DNA from: RUG369 sp050949645
GTDB lineage: Bacteria; Planctomycetota; Planctomycetia; Pirellulales; Thermoguttaceae
DNA: 64,000 bases
Direction: 5' to 3'
NCBI GenBank assembly: GCA_050949645.1
Contig: JBMNGC010000001.1
Location: forward strand, 806,001 to 870,000
Position numbers and translations under genes: made by a program. The notes under the pieces are model-generated. The model saw only the letters and a program-made list of their open reading frames with translations. It searched no databases and was not told the DNA's origin. Position 1 is the stretch's first letter, and each line of letters starts with the position of its first letter. This document shows positions 17,280 to 25,759 of the stretch, one piece after another.

Positions 17280-19079
17280 CTATAAGAATATTATTGTCAT
17301 CACAATAAAGATGGGCGTTAGGATACCAAAGCTGTAAACCATGTACCCAAAGAAGCTTGGCATCTTAATGCCATTTTGCTCCGCAATTGATTTGACCATA
17401 AAGTTCGGTCCGTTACCAATATAGGTCATCGAGCCCATAAAGACGGAACCTAGGGAGATGGCGATGAGGAGCTGGATCGGAATGCGAACACCCGTCGTCT
17501 TTTCGCCTTCCACAAGCGCCATTTCCATCTCTTCCGCGAGCTCGGTATTGCCCGATTTGATAGCGTCGGCGAGTTCTCCCTCCGCGGCGGCGCGCGCCGT
17601 TTCAAAGAACACGACGTAGGTAGGCGCGTTGTCGAGGATCGAAGAAAGCGTCCCGGAGGTCCAGAAGAATTCCTTCGGTTCGTTCAGGCGGATCTTCGAG
17701 CCGTAATGGTGAACCGTTTCGGCAAGTTTCGCGCCCTTGACGTGGAGGATCTGAAGGGGCGCCTGCATGCAGATGAAGATTCCGAAGAAGAGCGCGGCGA
17801 CCTCAAGAATCGCGTGGAAATCGAAATGGTTCGCCTTCCGGATCGCGTTGGAGCCGAAGAGGAAGGAGATCGCCACCATGAGTAGCTGGACGAATTCTCG
17901 CAGGAAGAAAGGCGGATACCAACCGGTCTTCACTCCGAAAAGGGAGAGGAATTCTTGCGCCGGGTCAAGGAGCATGACGCCAAGGATCACGCCGAGCAGG
18001 CAGAGCAAGTTCGGAAAAAGTCCGGAAACCTTGAGCGGGCTACGATGGATGACGTCGAGCGTTTTATCGAGCCCTGTTTCTTTCCGGTAGCAGAACGTGT
18101 CCCAAACGTAGTAGACGACAAGCAGAATGGCGCTCGTAAAGAGCCATTCTTTCCAGAGGCTGAGGGTCCAAAGGAAATTGACGCCGCGGAGATATCCCAG
18201 GAAGAGCGGGGGATCGCCGATCGGCAACAGGCATCCTCCGATGTTACAGACGCAGAAGATAAAGAAAATAAAGGTGTGCACCTTATGACGCCGATCGCGG
18301 TTCGTATCGAGCAGCAGGCGGATGAGGATCATGGCGGCGCCCGTCGTTCCAACGAAGCTCGCAATAAGCGTCCCGAACGCAAGGATACACGTGTTCGTCA
18401 ACGGCGTGGCGAGGAGATTGCCCTGAATTCTAATCCCGCCTGTAATCGCAAAGAGCGAGAAGAGGAGCACGATAAATGAAATGTATTCGCCCAAGATCGC
18501 GTTGGCAAAGACAGTTCCCGCCATCGCAAGAGGACCGGTCGACGGATCGACGACCTTATGCGCCGGCCAATGCAGGTCGATAGGGAAATCGCAGATAAAC
18601 GCGTAATATGCAAGCGTTACAAACCCTAAAACGGCGGCGACAAGAAAGCGATTCAGGTTGCTTTCCCACCACCGTTCGGCGCCAGGAATGAGCGGCAAAA
18701 AGGCGATGCACAAGAGCAGGAGGACGAAGGGTAGGGCGGTCCATAGCGGGGGGATCGGCTCTTCAGGCGATTCGTCGAGCGCTTCGGCGCCTTGAGAAAG
18801 CTCGCTGATCGTTTCGGCGGCGACTGCGCTCTCGTCGCCGGCGTCTTCCGCCTCTTCAGTCGTCTGAGAGTCTGGAGCTTGCAGGGTAAGAGTCGGCTCG
18901 TCAATTGATTCGATCGCTTCTGCTTCTCCATGATGCGCAAATTGCGCGTTGGTCCACTTCTGAGGCAGTCCAACAAAAAGCAAAATGATGTAGACGATGA
19001 AAAAGACGCCCAGCGCGAGAAGCGTCTTTCTATAAGTTATTGGCTCTTCGGTCTGAGGCGTCTTAGGAGCTCCGGACAT
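17280..19079 (-). CDS. NhaD-type Na+/H+ antiporter (ion transporter superfamily)
   Basis: About 599 residues, with many hydrophobic segments typical of a 12-13-helix transporter. Conserved motifs of the NhaD/arsenite-permease superfamily are visible: FVGTTGAAMILIRLLL, IGDPPLFLGYLRG and LSSILDNAPTYVVFFETA. NhaD exchanges cytoplasmic Na+ for H+ across the inner membrane. An acidic loop of about 85 residues (roughly 45-115) separates the first helix from the core, an unusual addition. Two starts, ATG 19085 and ATG 19079, lie downstream of AGAAGGG; the second has better spacing. Confidence 0.82.
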   Translation of the reverse strand: MSGAPKTPQTEEPITYRKTLLALGVFFIVYIILLFVGLPQKWTNAQFAHHGEAEAIESIDEPTLTLQAPDSQTTEEAEDAGDESAVAAETISELSQGAEALDESPEEPIPPLWTALPFVLLLLCIAFLPLIPGAERWWESNLNRFLVAAVLGFVTLAYYAFICDFPIDLHWPAHKVVDPSTGPLAMAGTVFANAILGEYISFIVLLFSLFAITGGIRIQGNLLATPLTNTCILAFGTLIASFVGTTGAAMILIRLLLDTNRDRRHKVHTFIFFIFCVCNIGGCLLPIGDPPLFLGYLRGVNFLWTLSLWKEWLFTSAILLVVYYVWDTFCYRKETGLDKTLDVIHRSPLKVSGLFPNLLCLLGVILGVMLLDPAQEFLSLFGVKTGWYPPFFLREFVQLLMVAISFLFGSNAIRKANHFDFHAILEVAALFFGIFICMQAPLQILHVKGAKLAETVHHYGSKIRLNEPKEFFWTSGTLSSILDNAPTYVVFFETARAAAEGELADAIKSGNTELAEEMEMALVEGEKTTGVRIPIQLLIAISLGSVFMGSMTYIGNGPNFMVKSIAEQNGIKMPSFFGYMVYSFGILTPIFIVMTIIFL

Positions 19080-19203
19080 TGTCATTCCCTTCTGTGAAAA
19101 CAGCGCGGCTGCGAAATTCGACGTAGCGCGTAAAAAAAGTTCCGCTTAGTATACCGTATGCGGTTTGTCGCCTGATATAACGCCGTATTTGGATATAATG
19201 AGA

Positions 19204-19234
19204 GACGCGCGCCTTCCGAACAGACGCGCGCGTC
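19204..19234 (-). terminator. GC-rich hairpin after the aldolase-like gene
   Basis: A 9-bp perfect stem of alternating GC (19204-19212 with 19226-19234) with a 13-base loop lies just beyond the stop of the leftward gene. There is no T-run, so termination would be inefficient or factor-dependent. Confidence 0.4.
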
Positions 19235-19247
19235 GACGTTATTTCAA

Positions 19248-20462
19248 TCACATGGAGCGCCGAATGCGCTCAAGATTCCACTGCAACTTCTCTTGCTGAG
19301 ACATATTAGAAAAATCTGGGTTGCGATCAAAAGGCTCCGAGTTTTTGTCGGACGTTACGGAGCGACCCTGTTGCGTTGATCCGACTTTATCGCCCTTCTT
19401 ATCGGCGCCGGCCATCGAGACAACGCTCTTGTTGTTATAGCTCAGCGAAACGTCCGTCTTCCTGAGGTCGTCTTCGAGCGAACGCAGAGGCTTAATCTTA
19501 AGCTTCTCAAGATCGCCATGATACGCCTTAACGGCCTCAGCTGGCCAGATCTTCCCCTCGGCGATCGCGCGGAGATATTTGATGAACGTGAGCTGATGCT
19601 CCGCGTTGTTGATCTTACGACCGTAAAGCGCGACCCTCGCGCCGTATTTCTTTGCGTCGTAAAGCATCTGGAACGCGTCGAGCGTCGTGCCGGAGCTGCC
19701 GCCAAGGATTCCGACGATGAGCGAAGAGTCGTAACGAACGAGCTCTTCCATCGCCTTGGGTCCGTAATAGGGAATCTTCAGAAAGAGCGGACGACCGGCG
19801 CTCGTAACGCCGGCGAGCATCCGCGCAATGTGGTTGCTGACGAACTCCGGGACGTCGTCGATCGGATTGACCGGCGCGTTGGGAGAAAAGACTTCGAGGA
19901 AATGACGGAAACCTTTTCGCTCCGCCTCGATCCTGAACTCCTTGTACTCGGCGAGCGCTTCGTAATCGCGGTCGAGATCGTTGTTAAAGGTGACGGAGTA
20001 GAGCCCCAGATCGGCGCCCTTCTTGGCGGCAAGCTCTTCTGGCGAGCATTCCGCCTTTCCGCAAAGCGCATGATCGAGCGTCGCTGTGCGGAACGGGCGA
20101 GACGGGACGTCGCCATAGACGGCGCCCGAGCCAGCAAGCCAAATATCGGAAGCGTCGTTGGCGCGGATCGCAGGGGTCAGGGGCGAGTTCTCAAAGAGTC
20201 CTTCGCGAAGGGCGAGCTGTTCGTTCGTACTCGCGCTCATCAGAACGATATCGACCAATCCCTGTTTAATAACTTCTCGAATCTGAGCGCGATATTCGTC
20301 GAGGGTCTTGAAGCGAAACTCGGAATGATAATTTTCAGGACTAAGACCTGGCGCGGAAAGGCCATACGCCATATCGCCGTCTTTAGCGTCTGCAAGAATA
20401 AAATCGTCGCAACTTCGATCCTTGAGGATCCGAGCCAGCTTAATATCAAGAGATTTTTTCAT
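19248..20462 (-). CDS. aldolase-like TIM-barrel protein of unknown substrate
   Basis: 404 residues, soluble, with no signal peptide. The sequence from about 20 to 330 reads as a TIM barrel, with a C-terminal phosphate-binding type segment IVGILGGSSGTTLDAFQML, as in the class I aldolase/DhnA-LacD group. FRHFLEVFSPNAP and LFLKIPYYGPKA are internal strand/helix landmarks, the latter with a lysine where class I aldolases often have the Schiff-base residue (inference). The last 70 residues are a charged, Ser-rich tail. It lies upstream of, and on the same strand as, the antiporter. I do not recognise a specific enzyme. Confidence 0.55.
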   Translation of the reverse strand: MKKSLDIKLARILKDRSCDDFILADAKDGDMAYGLSAPGLSPENYHSEFRFKTLDEYRAQIREVIKQGLVDIVLMSASTNEQLALREGLFENSPLTPAIRANDASDIWLAGSGAVYGDVPSRPFRTATLDHALCGKAECSPEELAAKKGADLGLYSVTFNNDLDRDYEALAEYKEFRIEAERKGFRHFLEVFSPNAPVNPIDDVPEFVSNHIARMLAGVTSAGRPLFLKIPYYGPKAMEELVRYDSSLIVGILGGSSGTTLDAFQMLYDAKKYGARVALYGRKINNAEHQLTFIKYLRAIAEGKIWPAEAVKAYHGDLEKLKIKPLRSLEDDLRKTDVSLSYNNKSVVSMAGADKKGDKVGSTQQGRSVTSDKNSEPFDRNPDFSNMSQQEKLQWNLERIRRSM

Positions 20463-20648
20463 ATCGGCGCTTCTTATCGTTATAGAACAAAGAGTCAGTC
20501 AACTATTTCGGACGTCAAATCCGCATCTTCAGGGCTCAACGCATCTCTTTTGATATTATAATTTACTGCCGTGCAACGTCAAGGATTTTTAAAGGACAGG
20601 GTTCGCTCAAAATAAGAAAAGGCGTCAGAATAGGGAAAGCAGCAAAAA

Positions 20649-20679
20649 ACCGCTGCGACGTCGGCGACGTCGCAGCGGT
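20649..20679 (-). terminator. terminator of the Gfo/Idh gene (minus strand)
   Basis: A 14-bp perfect stem (20649-20662 with 20666-20679) with a three-base loop is followed on the minus strand by a run of T (complement of 20644-20648). It lies in the 322-base gap 20463-20784, which holds no gene that I can support. Confidence 0.9.
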
Positions 20680-20784
20680 CATCGGTTAGCGGCCGACCTG
20701 CGGTCTGTATGCGTAACGCGTCGAGAGACGTTCGCGAATTATGCGTTAAGCGTCGAATCAACCGTCAGTGGTCGCCGCGTTGAA

Positions 20785-22149
20785 TTAGACGGTCGGGAGT
20801 TCCCAACCGTCGCGTCGCGGACGAGAGAGGAGCTCGTTGCCTTCGGGAAGGTTGTCGAACATCTCTTTTTCCGCATTCCAGTAAATGACTTCACCCACGG
20901 GCGCGACGGCGCGAACGATGTTGACGAGATTGCAGATCGTCGTCGAACGCTGACCGATTTCAACGTCGGCGTTCGCCTTCTTCTTCGTCTTGACGCACTC
21001 GGCGAAGTTTTCGAGATGATAGACCGTCTCGTCGCGAGTATTACGCGCTTCGTCTGGCATCGAGGCGACGAGTTCCTTCGGATTCGACGCGAGCTTGTGA
21101 CGATTGATCTCCAGTTTGCCCTTGTCGCCGACGACGATGCATCCGAGCCCCGGTCCCCGGTCGCCGTCGAGCTGGAAGCGCGCTTCCACGCCGTTGGGGA
21201 AGAGCATTTTCATGCGCGCACGAGGTCCGACAACCTTCGCCATCGAATAGTAATCCGCGCCGGTTTCGTCCTCGGAGTAGGGACGATTCGTAAATCTTCC
21301 GGAATCCTGAATCGTGCAGGGTTCCTCGAGGATGATCTGCGACGGTCCGGTAAGGCTCGTGCCGATCGCCATCTGCATCTGGTCGAAGGAGTGCGTTCCC
21401 CAACCGGAGACGCCAAAACACTGACCCCCGGCGTCATAGTCGGACCAGTTGTCCCACCCGTATTGGATCTCGGGAAGGCATTGACGAAGTTTGGCCTGGT
21501 TAGTCCAAACGTCCCACCATGGTTCGCAGTCTTTCGGATCAAGGGCATACTTCGGGTCGGAGTCGTCAATGACGTTTGGTCCGACAAAGTTGGGGACGAT
21601 AACAGTCTGGACCTTGCCGATCGCGCCGTTGGCGACCTGCTCGCATGCCCAGCGGCAAAGAGGAAGCGAACGCTGCTGCGTACCAACCTGAGTCACGCGT
21701 CCGAGCTTTTCAGCGGCGTCGGCGATCGCACGACCTTCTTTGATCGTGAGCGCCATCGGTTTTTCAAGGTAAATGTCCGCGCCGAGAAGCATCGCGTGCA
21801 TGGCGACCCACGCGCGCTGATGCGTCGTCGTCTGGCAACATACGGCGTCGAGTTTTTCCGTCTCGATCATCTTGCGGAAATCGTCATACGGCTTAAGCCA
21901 GTCGGAGCGATCCTTAAGATAGCTGTCCAGGCGTGGTTGGAAGATATCGCTGACCGCGACGAGCTGGCAATCTTTCGCCGTCTGCAACGTTGATGCGATG
22001 TAGGTTCCGCGTCCGCCGAGTCCGACGACGCCGAAGCGGACCGTTTCGCTCGGCGGCGTCTCGCCGTCTAGCCCTAAAACTCGCGACGCTACCAGCATCG
22101 GCGACGCGACGAGCGCCGTCTTCAAAAGGGTTCTTCTATCGATCTTCAT
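20785..22149 (-). CDS. Gfo/Idh/MocA-family oxidoreductase with Tat-type leader
   Basis: 454 residues from ATG 22149, preceded by AGGAGAAA. The N-terminus MKIDRRTLLKTA is Tat-like and followed by a hydrophobic segment. The Rossmann motif GVVGLGGRG near residue 39 binds NAD(P), and the family signature EKPMAL is near residue 126. The remainder is the alpha/beta dehydrogenase domain of the family. Such exported planctomycete paralogues are common, and several are implicated in 3-keto-sugar formation. The gene lies 72 bases downstream of a DUF1080 protein on the same strand, supporting a joint role in keto-glycoside processing (inference). The exact sugar is unknown. Confidence 0.88.
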   Translation of the reverse strand: MKIDRRTLLKTALVASPMLVASRVLGLDGETPPSETVRFGVVGLGGRGTYIASTLQTAKDCQLVAVSDIFQPRLDSYLKDRSDWLKPYDDFRKMIETEKLDAVCCQTTTHQRAWVAMHAMLLGADIYLEKPMALTIKEGRAIADAAEKLGRVTQVGTQQRSLPLCRWACEQVANGAIGKVQTVIVPNFVGPNVIDDSDPKYALDPKDCEPWWDVWTNQAKLRQCLPEIQYGWDNWSDYDAGGQCFGVSGWGTHSFDQMQMAIGTSLTGPSQIILEEPCTIQDSGRFTNRPYSEDETGADYYSMAKVVGPRARMKMLFPNGVEARFQLDGDRGPGLGCIVVGDKGKLEINRHKLASNPKELVASMPDEARNTRDETVYHLENFAECVKTKKKANADVEIGQRSTTICNLVNIVRAVAPVGEVIYWNAEKEMFDNLPEGNELLSRPRRDGWELPTV

Positions 22150-22221
22150 GATTTTCTCCTGGTAATGAATAAGCAAGTAAAGCAGGTCAAAGTCAACGCG
22201 CAACAACGGGTCGCGCAGCGA

Positions 22222-22962
22222 TCAGTATTTTTTGAGGAATATGTTCTTATACTGGAAAAACATCGGCGGGCCCGGATGGATCTGTAATCCGAAGATTCCC
22301 GTCTTAGGGGAAATTTCGCGCTCGTCGACGAGCGAGCTTGTTTTTACGTCGTTAATGTATTCCGTAAAATGATTGCCGCGCGCCTCGATTCGGTATGTGT
22401 TCCAACCGGTCATCCGGATCGATTTTCCGATCTCCTCAGCGTCGCCGAACTTCTCGACCGTCTTGTTTCCGTCTTTATCGAATTTTGCCGCCTCGCCGCG
22501 CCACGCGATAATCTCTCCGAGCGCCTCACCGTACAGGATTCCCATAATCGGGCCGGGACTGATATCAGCCTGGTAACCATTGAGCCCGAACTCGCGGCTC
22601 TCGTCTTTCCATGCGCGATATTGAATTCCAGAGTTGCCTCCGTCCGTCATACGGAAATCCACGAGCAATGTGAAATCGCCAACAGGTTCTCCCTGCCAGA
22701 CGAGGTACGTACTGTAAGGGACCGGGTTCTCTTCAGAAGAGCGGCCCGTTATGCAACCATTTTCGACGGACCAGAATTTATCGCTTCCTTCCCACCCGTC
22801 GAGAGTCTTCCCGTCGAAGAGTGAAACGAATCCTTCTGGGGTTTCTTTAGTCGCGGGCAGTTCGACGTCGGTCGCGTCTTGGGCCGAGAGGAATGGCGCG
22901 GTGACAAATCCAACGATCGCACAGATCATCGCGACAAAAAAGATTTGGAATATGTTTTTCAT
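22222..22962 (-). CDS. DUF1080 (3-keto-disaccharide hydrolase-like) secreted protein
   Basis: 246 residues with a signal peptide (hydrophobic segment to about residue 26, then SAQD). The mature part is a concanavalin-like jelly roll of the DUF1080 family. It has the opening LFDGKTLDGWEG, the core FRMTDGGNSGIQYRA, a long acidic/GPIMG loop and the closing GIFGLQIHPGPPMFFQYKNI. Members cleave 3-keto-glycosides in the periplasm or at the cell surface (family knowledge). Gene order DUF1080 then Gfo/Idh, same strand, 72 bases apart, fits one operon. It ends with a typical C-terminal strand, and nothing appears missing. Confidence 0.9.
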   Translation of the reverse strand: MKNIFQIFFVAMICAIVGFVTAPFLSAQDATDVELPATKETPEGFVSLFDGKTLDGWEGSDKFWSVENGCITGRSSEENPVPYSTYLVWQGEPVGDFTLLVDFRMTDGGNSGIQYRAWKDESREFGLNGYQADISPGPIMGILYGEALGEIIAWRGEAAKFDKDGNKTVEKFGDAEEIGKSIRMTGWNTYRIEARGNHFTEYINDVKTSSLVDEREISPKTGIFGLQIHPGPPMFFQYKNIFLKKY

Positions 22963-23015
22963 ATCAGTTCTTTCGGAAATATGACTGGTTCAAACGGTTA
23001 TAGAAAAGTCTTTTA

Positions 23016-24491
23016 TTATTTGGCGGGCAACTTAATCGTTTTGGTCTCCTTTTTAAGAATGAACTCCACCTCGACTTCTTCTTCAGCGTTAGCGTCGTCT
23101 TTCGCGGCTTCATATTCTTCGAAAGAGGTCACAGCGCGGCCTCCGACCTTCGCGATAAGCGCGCCGCTACGAACGCCGGCGCGATAAGCCAGACCCCCTG
23201 GAGTCGCGTTGAGAACAATAAGTCCCTGGACGTCGCCGACGCCAAGGCGCGCAAGCGATTCGCTCGTCGGAAGAATGAGCATCATACCCCAGTTTCGGTC
23301 GATATGATGCGCGCCCTTTTCAACCATCTTTCCGGTCATCGGAACCCCGACGTAGTTGTCCGGCTTAATTTCAAACCGAATCGCAACGTCGACCGGTTCC
23401 GTCGTTGAGTCGCGGAGAATCTTGAGGGTATGGTCGATCGTGACGTCGACGCGTTCCACCATAGCGGAGAAAAGCTCGGGCGACTCCGCTTTTTTTCCGT
23501 CGAGTTCAAGAATGACGTCGTTGTTGCGCAAACCCGCTTTCGCAGCTGGAGAATCCTTAAATGGAGGTCCAATGCGCACGCCAGTCTGCGGCTGGACGCC
23601 AATGCGCTTTGATTCTTCATAAGAAAGCGCCGAAATTTCAGCGCCTAAAAACGCTCGCTCGACCTTGCCTTTTTCAACAAGCTGACGATACGCCCATTGC
23701 GCAATATTCGACGGAATCGCAAATCCTATCCCTTGATACGCGCCGTTGCTCGACGCGATCGCCGTGTTGACGCCGACGACTTCGCCTCGAAGATTGACAA
23801 GGGGACCGCCGCTGTTGCCAGGATTGACCGCCGCGTCCGTCTGAATAAAGAGCTTCGCGTCCTTCTCGATGAAACGCTCTTTCGCGCTTACAACGCCCGC
23901 GCTTACCGACGAGCCAAGCATGAAGGGGTTGCCGATCGCGAGCGCCCAGTCGCCAATATTGACGGAATCGCTGTCGGCGAAGGTCAGGTACGGCAACGGT
24001 TCGGGGGACTCGATCATAACGATGGCGACGTCCGCACGTTCGTCCTTGACGATTTTTTTTGCGTCGAAACGTCGTCCGTCGTTTAGCTCAACGGAGATCG
24101 TTTTGCCGAGATCTGAAGATGCGACGACGTGGTTGTTCGTTACGACGATCCCCGATGGATCGACGATGAATCCGGAGCCGCCGCCTTCGATCAGGCTCTT
24201 GTCCGGAATATCCGGGAGCAAATCTGCAAAGGGTAGTTTGGACCTTGCAGAGTTGAGCTCTTTCACGCCGTTTCGCACGACAATCTTGACGGTTCCCGGC
24301 AACGCGCGTTTTGACGCTTGCCGGAAGGCGACCGAGATAGCTTGCGCCTGAACAAACGCGGTTTCGTCTACCTGCGCTTGAATGTCGACGTCAGGCGCGT
24401 GACGCTCTTCTTGGACGGCGCCCTGAACCTTGCTCGACGCGACCGCCGCGACGAGAATTAAGAAAAAAACCGGAATCTTTCTGAACGTCAT
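23016..24491 (-). CDS. HtrA/DegP-type serine protease with two PDZ domains
   Basis: 491 residues from ATG 24491 (GGGAGA upstream). A signal peptide covers residues 1-24. The trypsin-like domain carries the triad His121 (TNNHVVA), Asp154 (ERADVAIVMIE) and Ser227 (GNSGGP). PDZ1 follows at about residues 280-370 (SPAAKAGLRNNDVILELDGK) and PDZ2 at about 405-490 (PGGLAYRAGVRSGALIAKVGG). These are periplasmic quality-control proteases. It lies 59 bases downstream of the PfkB kinase on the same strand, with which it is unlikely to share function. All catalytic residues are present. Confidence 0.93.
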   Translation of the reverse strand: MTFRKIPVFFLILVAAVASSKVQGAVQEERHAPDVDIQAQVDETAFVQAQAISVAFRQASKRALPGTVKIVVRNGVKELNSARSKLPFADLLPDIPDKSLIEGGGSGFIVDPSGIVVTNNHVVASSDLGKTISVELNDGRRFDAKKIVKDERADVAIVMIESPEPLPYLTFADSDSVNIGDWALAIGNPFMLGSSVSAGVVSAKERFIEKDAKLFIQTDAAVNPGNSGGPLVNLRGEVVGVNTAIASSNGAYQGIGFAIPSNIAQWAYRQLVEKGKVERAFLGAEISALSYEESKRIGVQPQTGVRIGPPFKDSPAAKAGLRNNDVILELDGKKAESPELFSAMVERVDVTIDHTLKILRDSTTEPVDVAIRFEIKPDNYVGVPMTGKMVEKGAHHIDRNWGMMLILPTSESLARLGVGDVQGLIVLNATPGGLAYRAGVRSGALIAKVGGRAVTSFEEYEAAKDDANAEEEVEVEFILKKETKTIKLPAK

Positions 24492-24550
24492 GGAATCTCC
24501 CGCCATGTCAAGCCGCGCGAATCATTGGCGCGGCGAGTAATCGTTGTATT

Positions 24551-25561
24551 TCAGACTCGGAACGGATTCGCCTCGCTCGGGTCGATTGTCGTGATCGCGC
24601 CCGGCTGAGTGCAGACAAAGGCGGCGCGTCTAGAAGCCGCCTCAACAATCTTCTGATCGTCGACCCCCTGGAGCAGTCCGACGACGCATACGGCGGAAAA
24701 GGAATCGCCGGCGCCGACGGAATCCGCGACCTTGACCGGGATCGACGGAGCGTAACTCGCGCGTCCTTCGTTGAAGAGGTACGCGCCATGCGCGCCGCAC
24801 GTAAGAATGATCGCTTTGAGGCGGAAGCGCTCGATCCAGCTTTCCGCCCAACGCGCGAGAATCCTGTCGGTCGCGCCTTTGTTGTCGACGATCGACGCCC
24901 CCAGCCCTTTCTTCGTGTCTGCAAGAGCGGAAAGGGGCGACGGGACCTCGTCGACGAAAAGGGCGTCGAGTATGACGGCTTCTTCGTCGTTGAGCTTGAA
25001 GACGTCTGAGGAATTAAGCAAAAACTGAACAACTTTCTTAGAATAGAAGGGCGCGCGGATGTTCAGATCGCACACCTTCATTACGTTGGAGGGCAGCTGA
25101 CTGATTACGCGATCGATCGATTCGCGATTCCCAGGCGAACGCAATGCGAGGCTTCCGAAATAGAACGCGCTCTTACTGGAGCCCGAAAGGAACTTGAGCG
25201 TTTTGGTCGCGATGGAGTCGTCGATCTTGATTTCGTCCCAAGCGACGCCCTCGACAATCTTGTAGGTCGGCGCGCCATTGGCGTCGAGCGTGACGTCAAC
25301 GACGCCAGTCGGCGCGTCTGGCGATACTTGTACGAAATCATCGGGAACCCCGATTTCTTTAAGTTGTCGGAGAACGTCAAGTCCGAGCTGGTCGTTGCCG
25401 ACGCGCGTGAGCGCCTGGATCTCCGCGCCAAGGACTCGAGCGTGATAGAGGAAGTTAAAGGGCGCGCCGCCAAGCCTTGGGCCGGTCGGCAACATATCCC
25501 AGAGGATTTCGCCGAACGCGACGATTCGAGGACGTTCTTCAGTGGAGGAATTTGTTGACAT
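24551..25561 (-). CDS. PfkB-family carbohydrate kinase (fructokinase-like)
   Basis: 336 residues. GEILWDMLP and LGGAPFNFLYHARVLG at residues 17-46 form the sugar-binding N-terminus typical of fructokinases. The family signature DSVGAGDSFSA near residue 287 holds the catalytic Asp and the anion hole. The enzyme phosphorylates a furanose sugar, probably fructose, with ATP in the cytoplasm. An AAGGTG site precedes ATG 25561. It is downstream of a GH127-like arabinofuranosidase gene on the same strand, 198 bases away, so it may serve sugar released by the neighbouring hydrolases (inference). Confidence 0.88.
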   Translation of the reverse strand: MSTNSSTEERPRIVAFGEILWDMLPTGPRLGGAPFNFLYHARVLGAEIQALTRVGNDQLGLDVLRQLKEIGVPDDFVQVSPDAPTGVVDVTLDANGAPTYKIVEGVAWDEIKIDDSIATKTLKFLSGSSKSAFYFGSLALRSPGNRESIDRVISQLPSNVMKVCDLNIRAPFYSKKVVQFLLNSSDVFKLNDEEAVILDALFVDEVPSPLSALADTKKGLGASIVDNKGATDRILARWAESWIERFRLKAIILTCGAHGAYLFNEGRASYAPSIPVKVADSVGAGDSFSAVCVVGLLQGVDDQKIVEAASRRAAFVCTQPGAITTIDPSEANPFRV

Positions 25562-25696
25562 GGACGCACCTTAGTATACGCGATAACGGTACAAAACGCT
25601 GTTCGCATTGTAACGTGTCGAGGAGCGTCTTTCCAGACGTTATGCGCTTTTTTAAATTTATTATGAAGATATTACTTTATTTTCATAATTTAATGC

Positions 25697-25743
25697 ACAA
25701 ACGGCGCAGTCCCTTCGAAACGGCGCCGTTTGTGGCACATGAA
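25697..25743 (-). terminator. hairpin between GH127-like and kinase genes
   Basis: An 11-bp perfect stem (25697-25707 with 25733-25743) lies just past the GH127-like stop and has a loop of about 25 bases. No T-run follows directly, but an AT-rich stretch (25645-25695) does. It could be a weak terminator or an mRNA 3' stabiliser. Confidence 0.4.
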
Positions 25744-25759
25744 ATAACGCAACTCGTCG

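Noticed and set aside
19518..20561. Rightward 347-codon open frame opposite the aldolase-like gene
   Set aside because: Arg-rich shadow translation without motifs; long only because of codon bias on the other strand.
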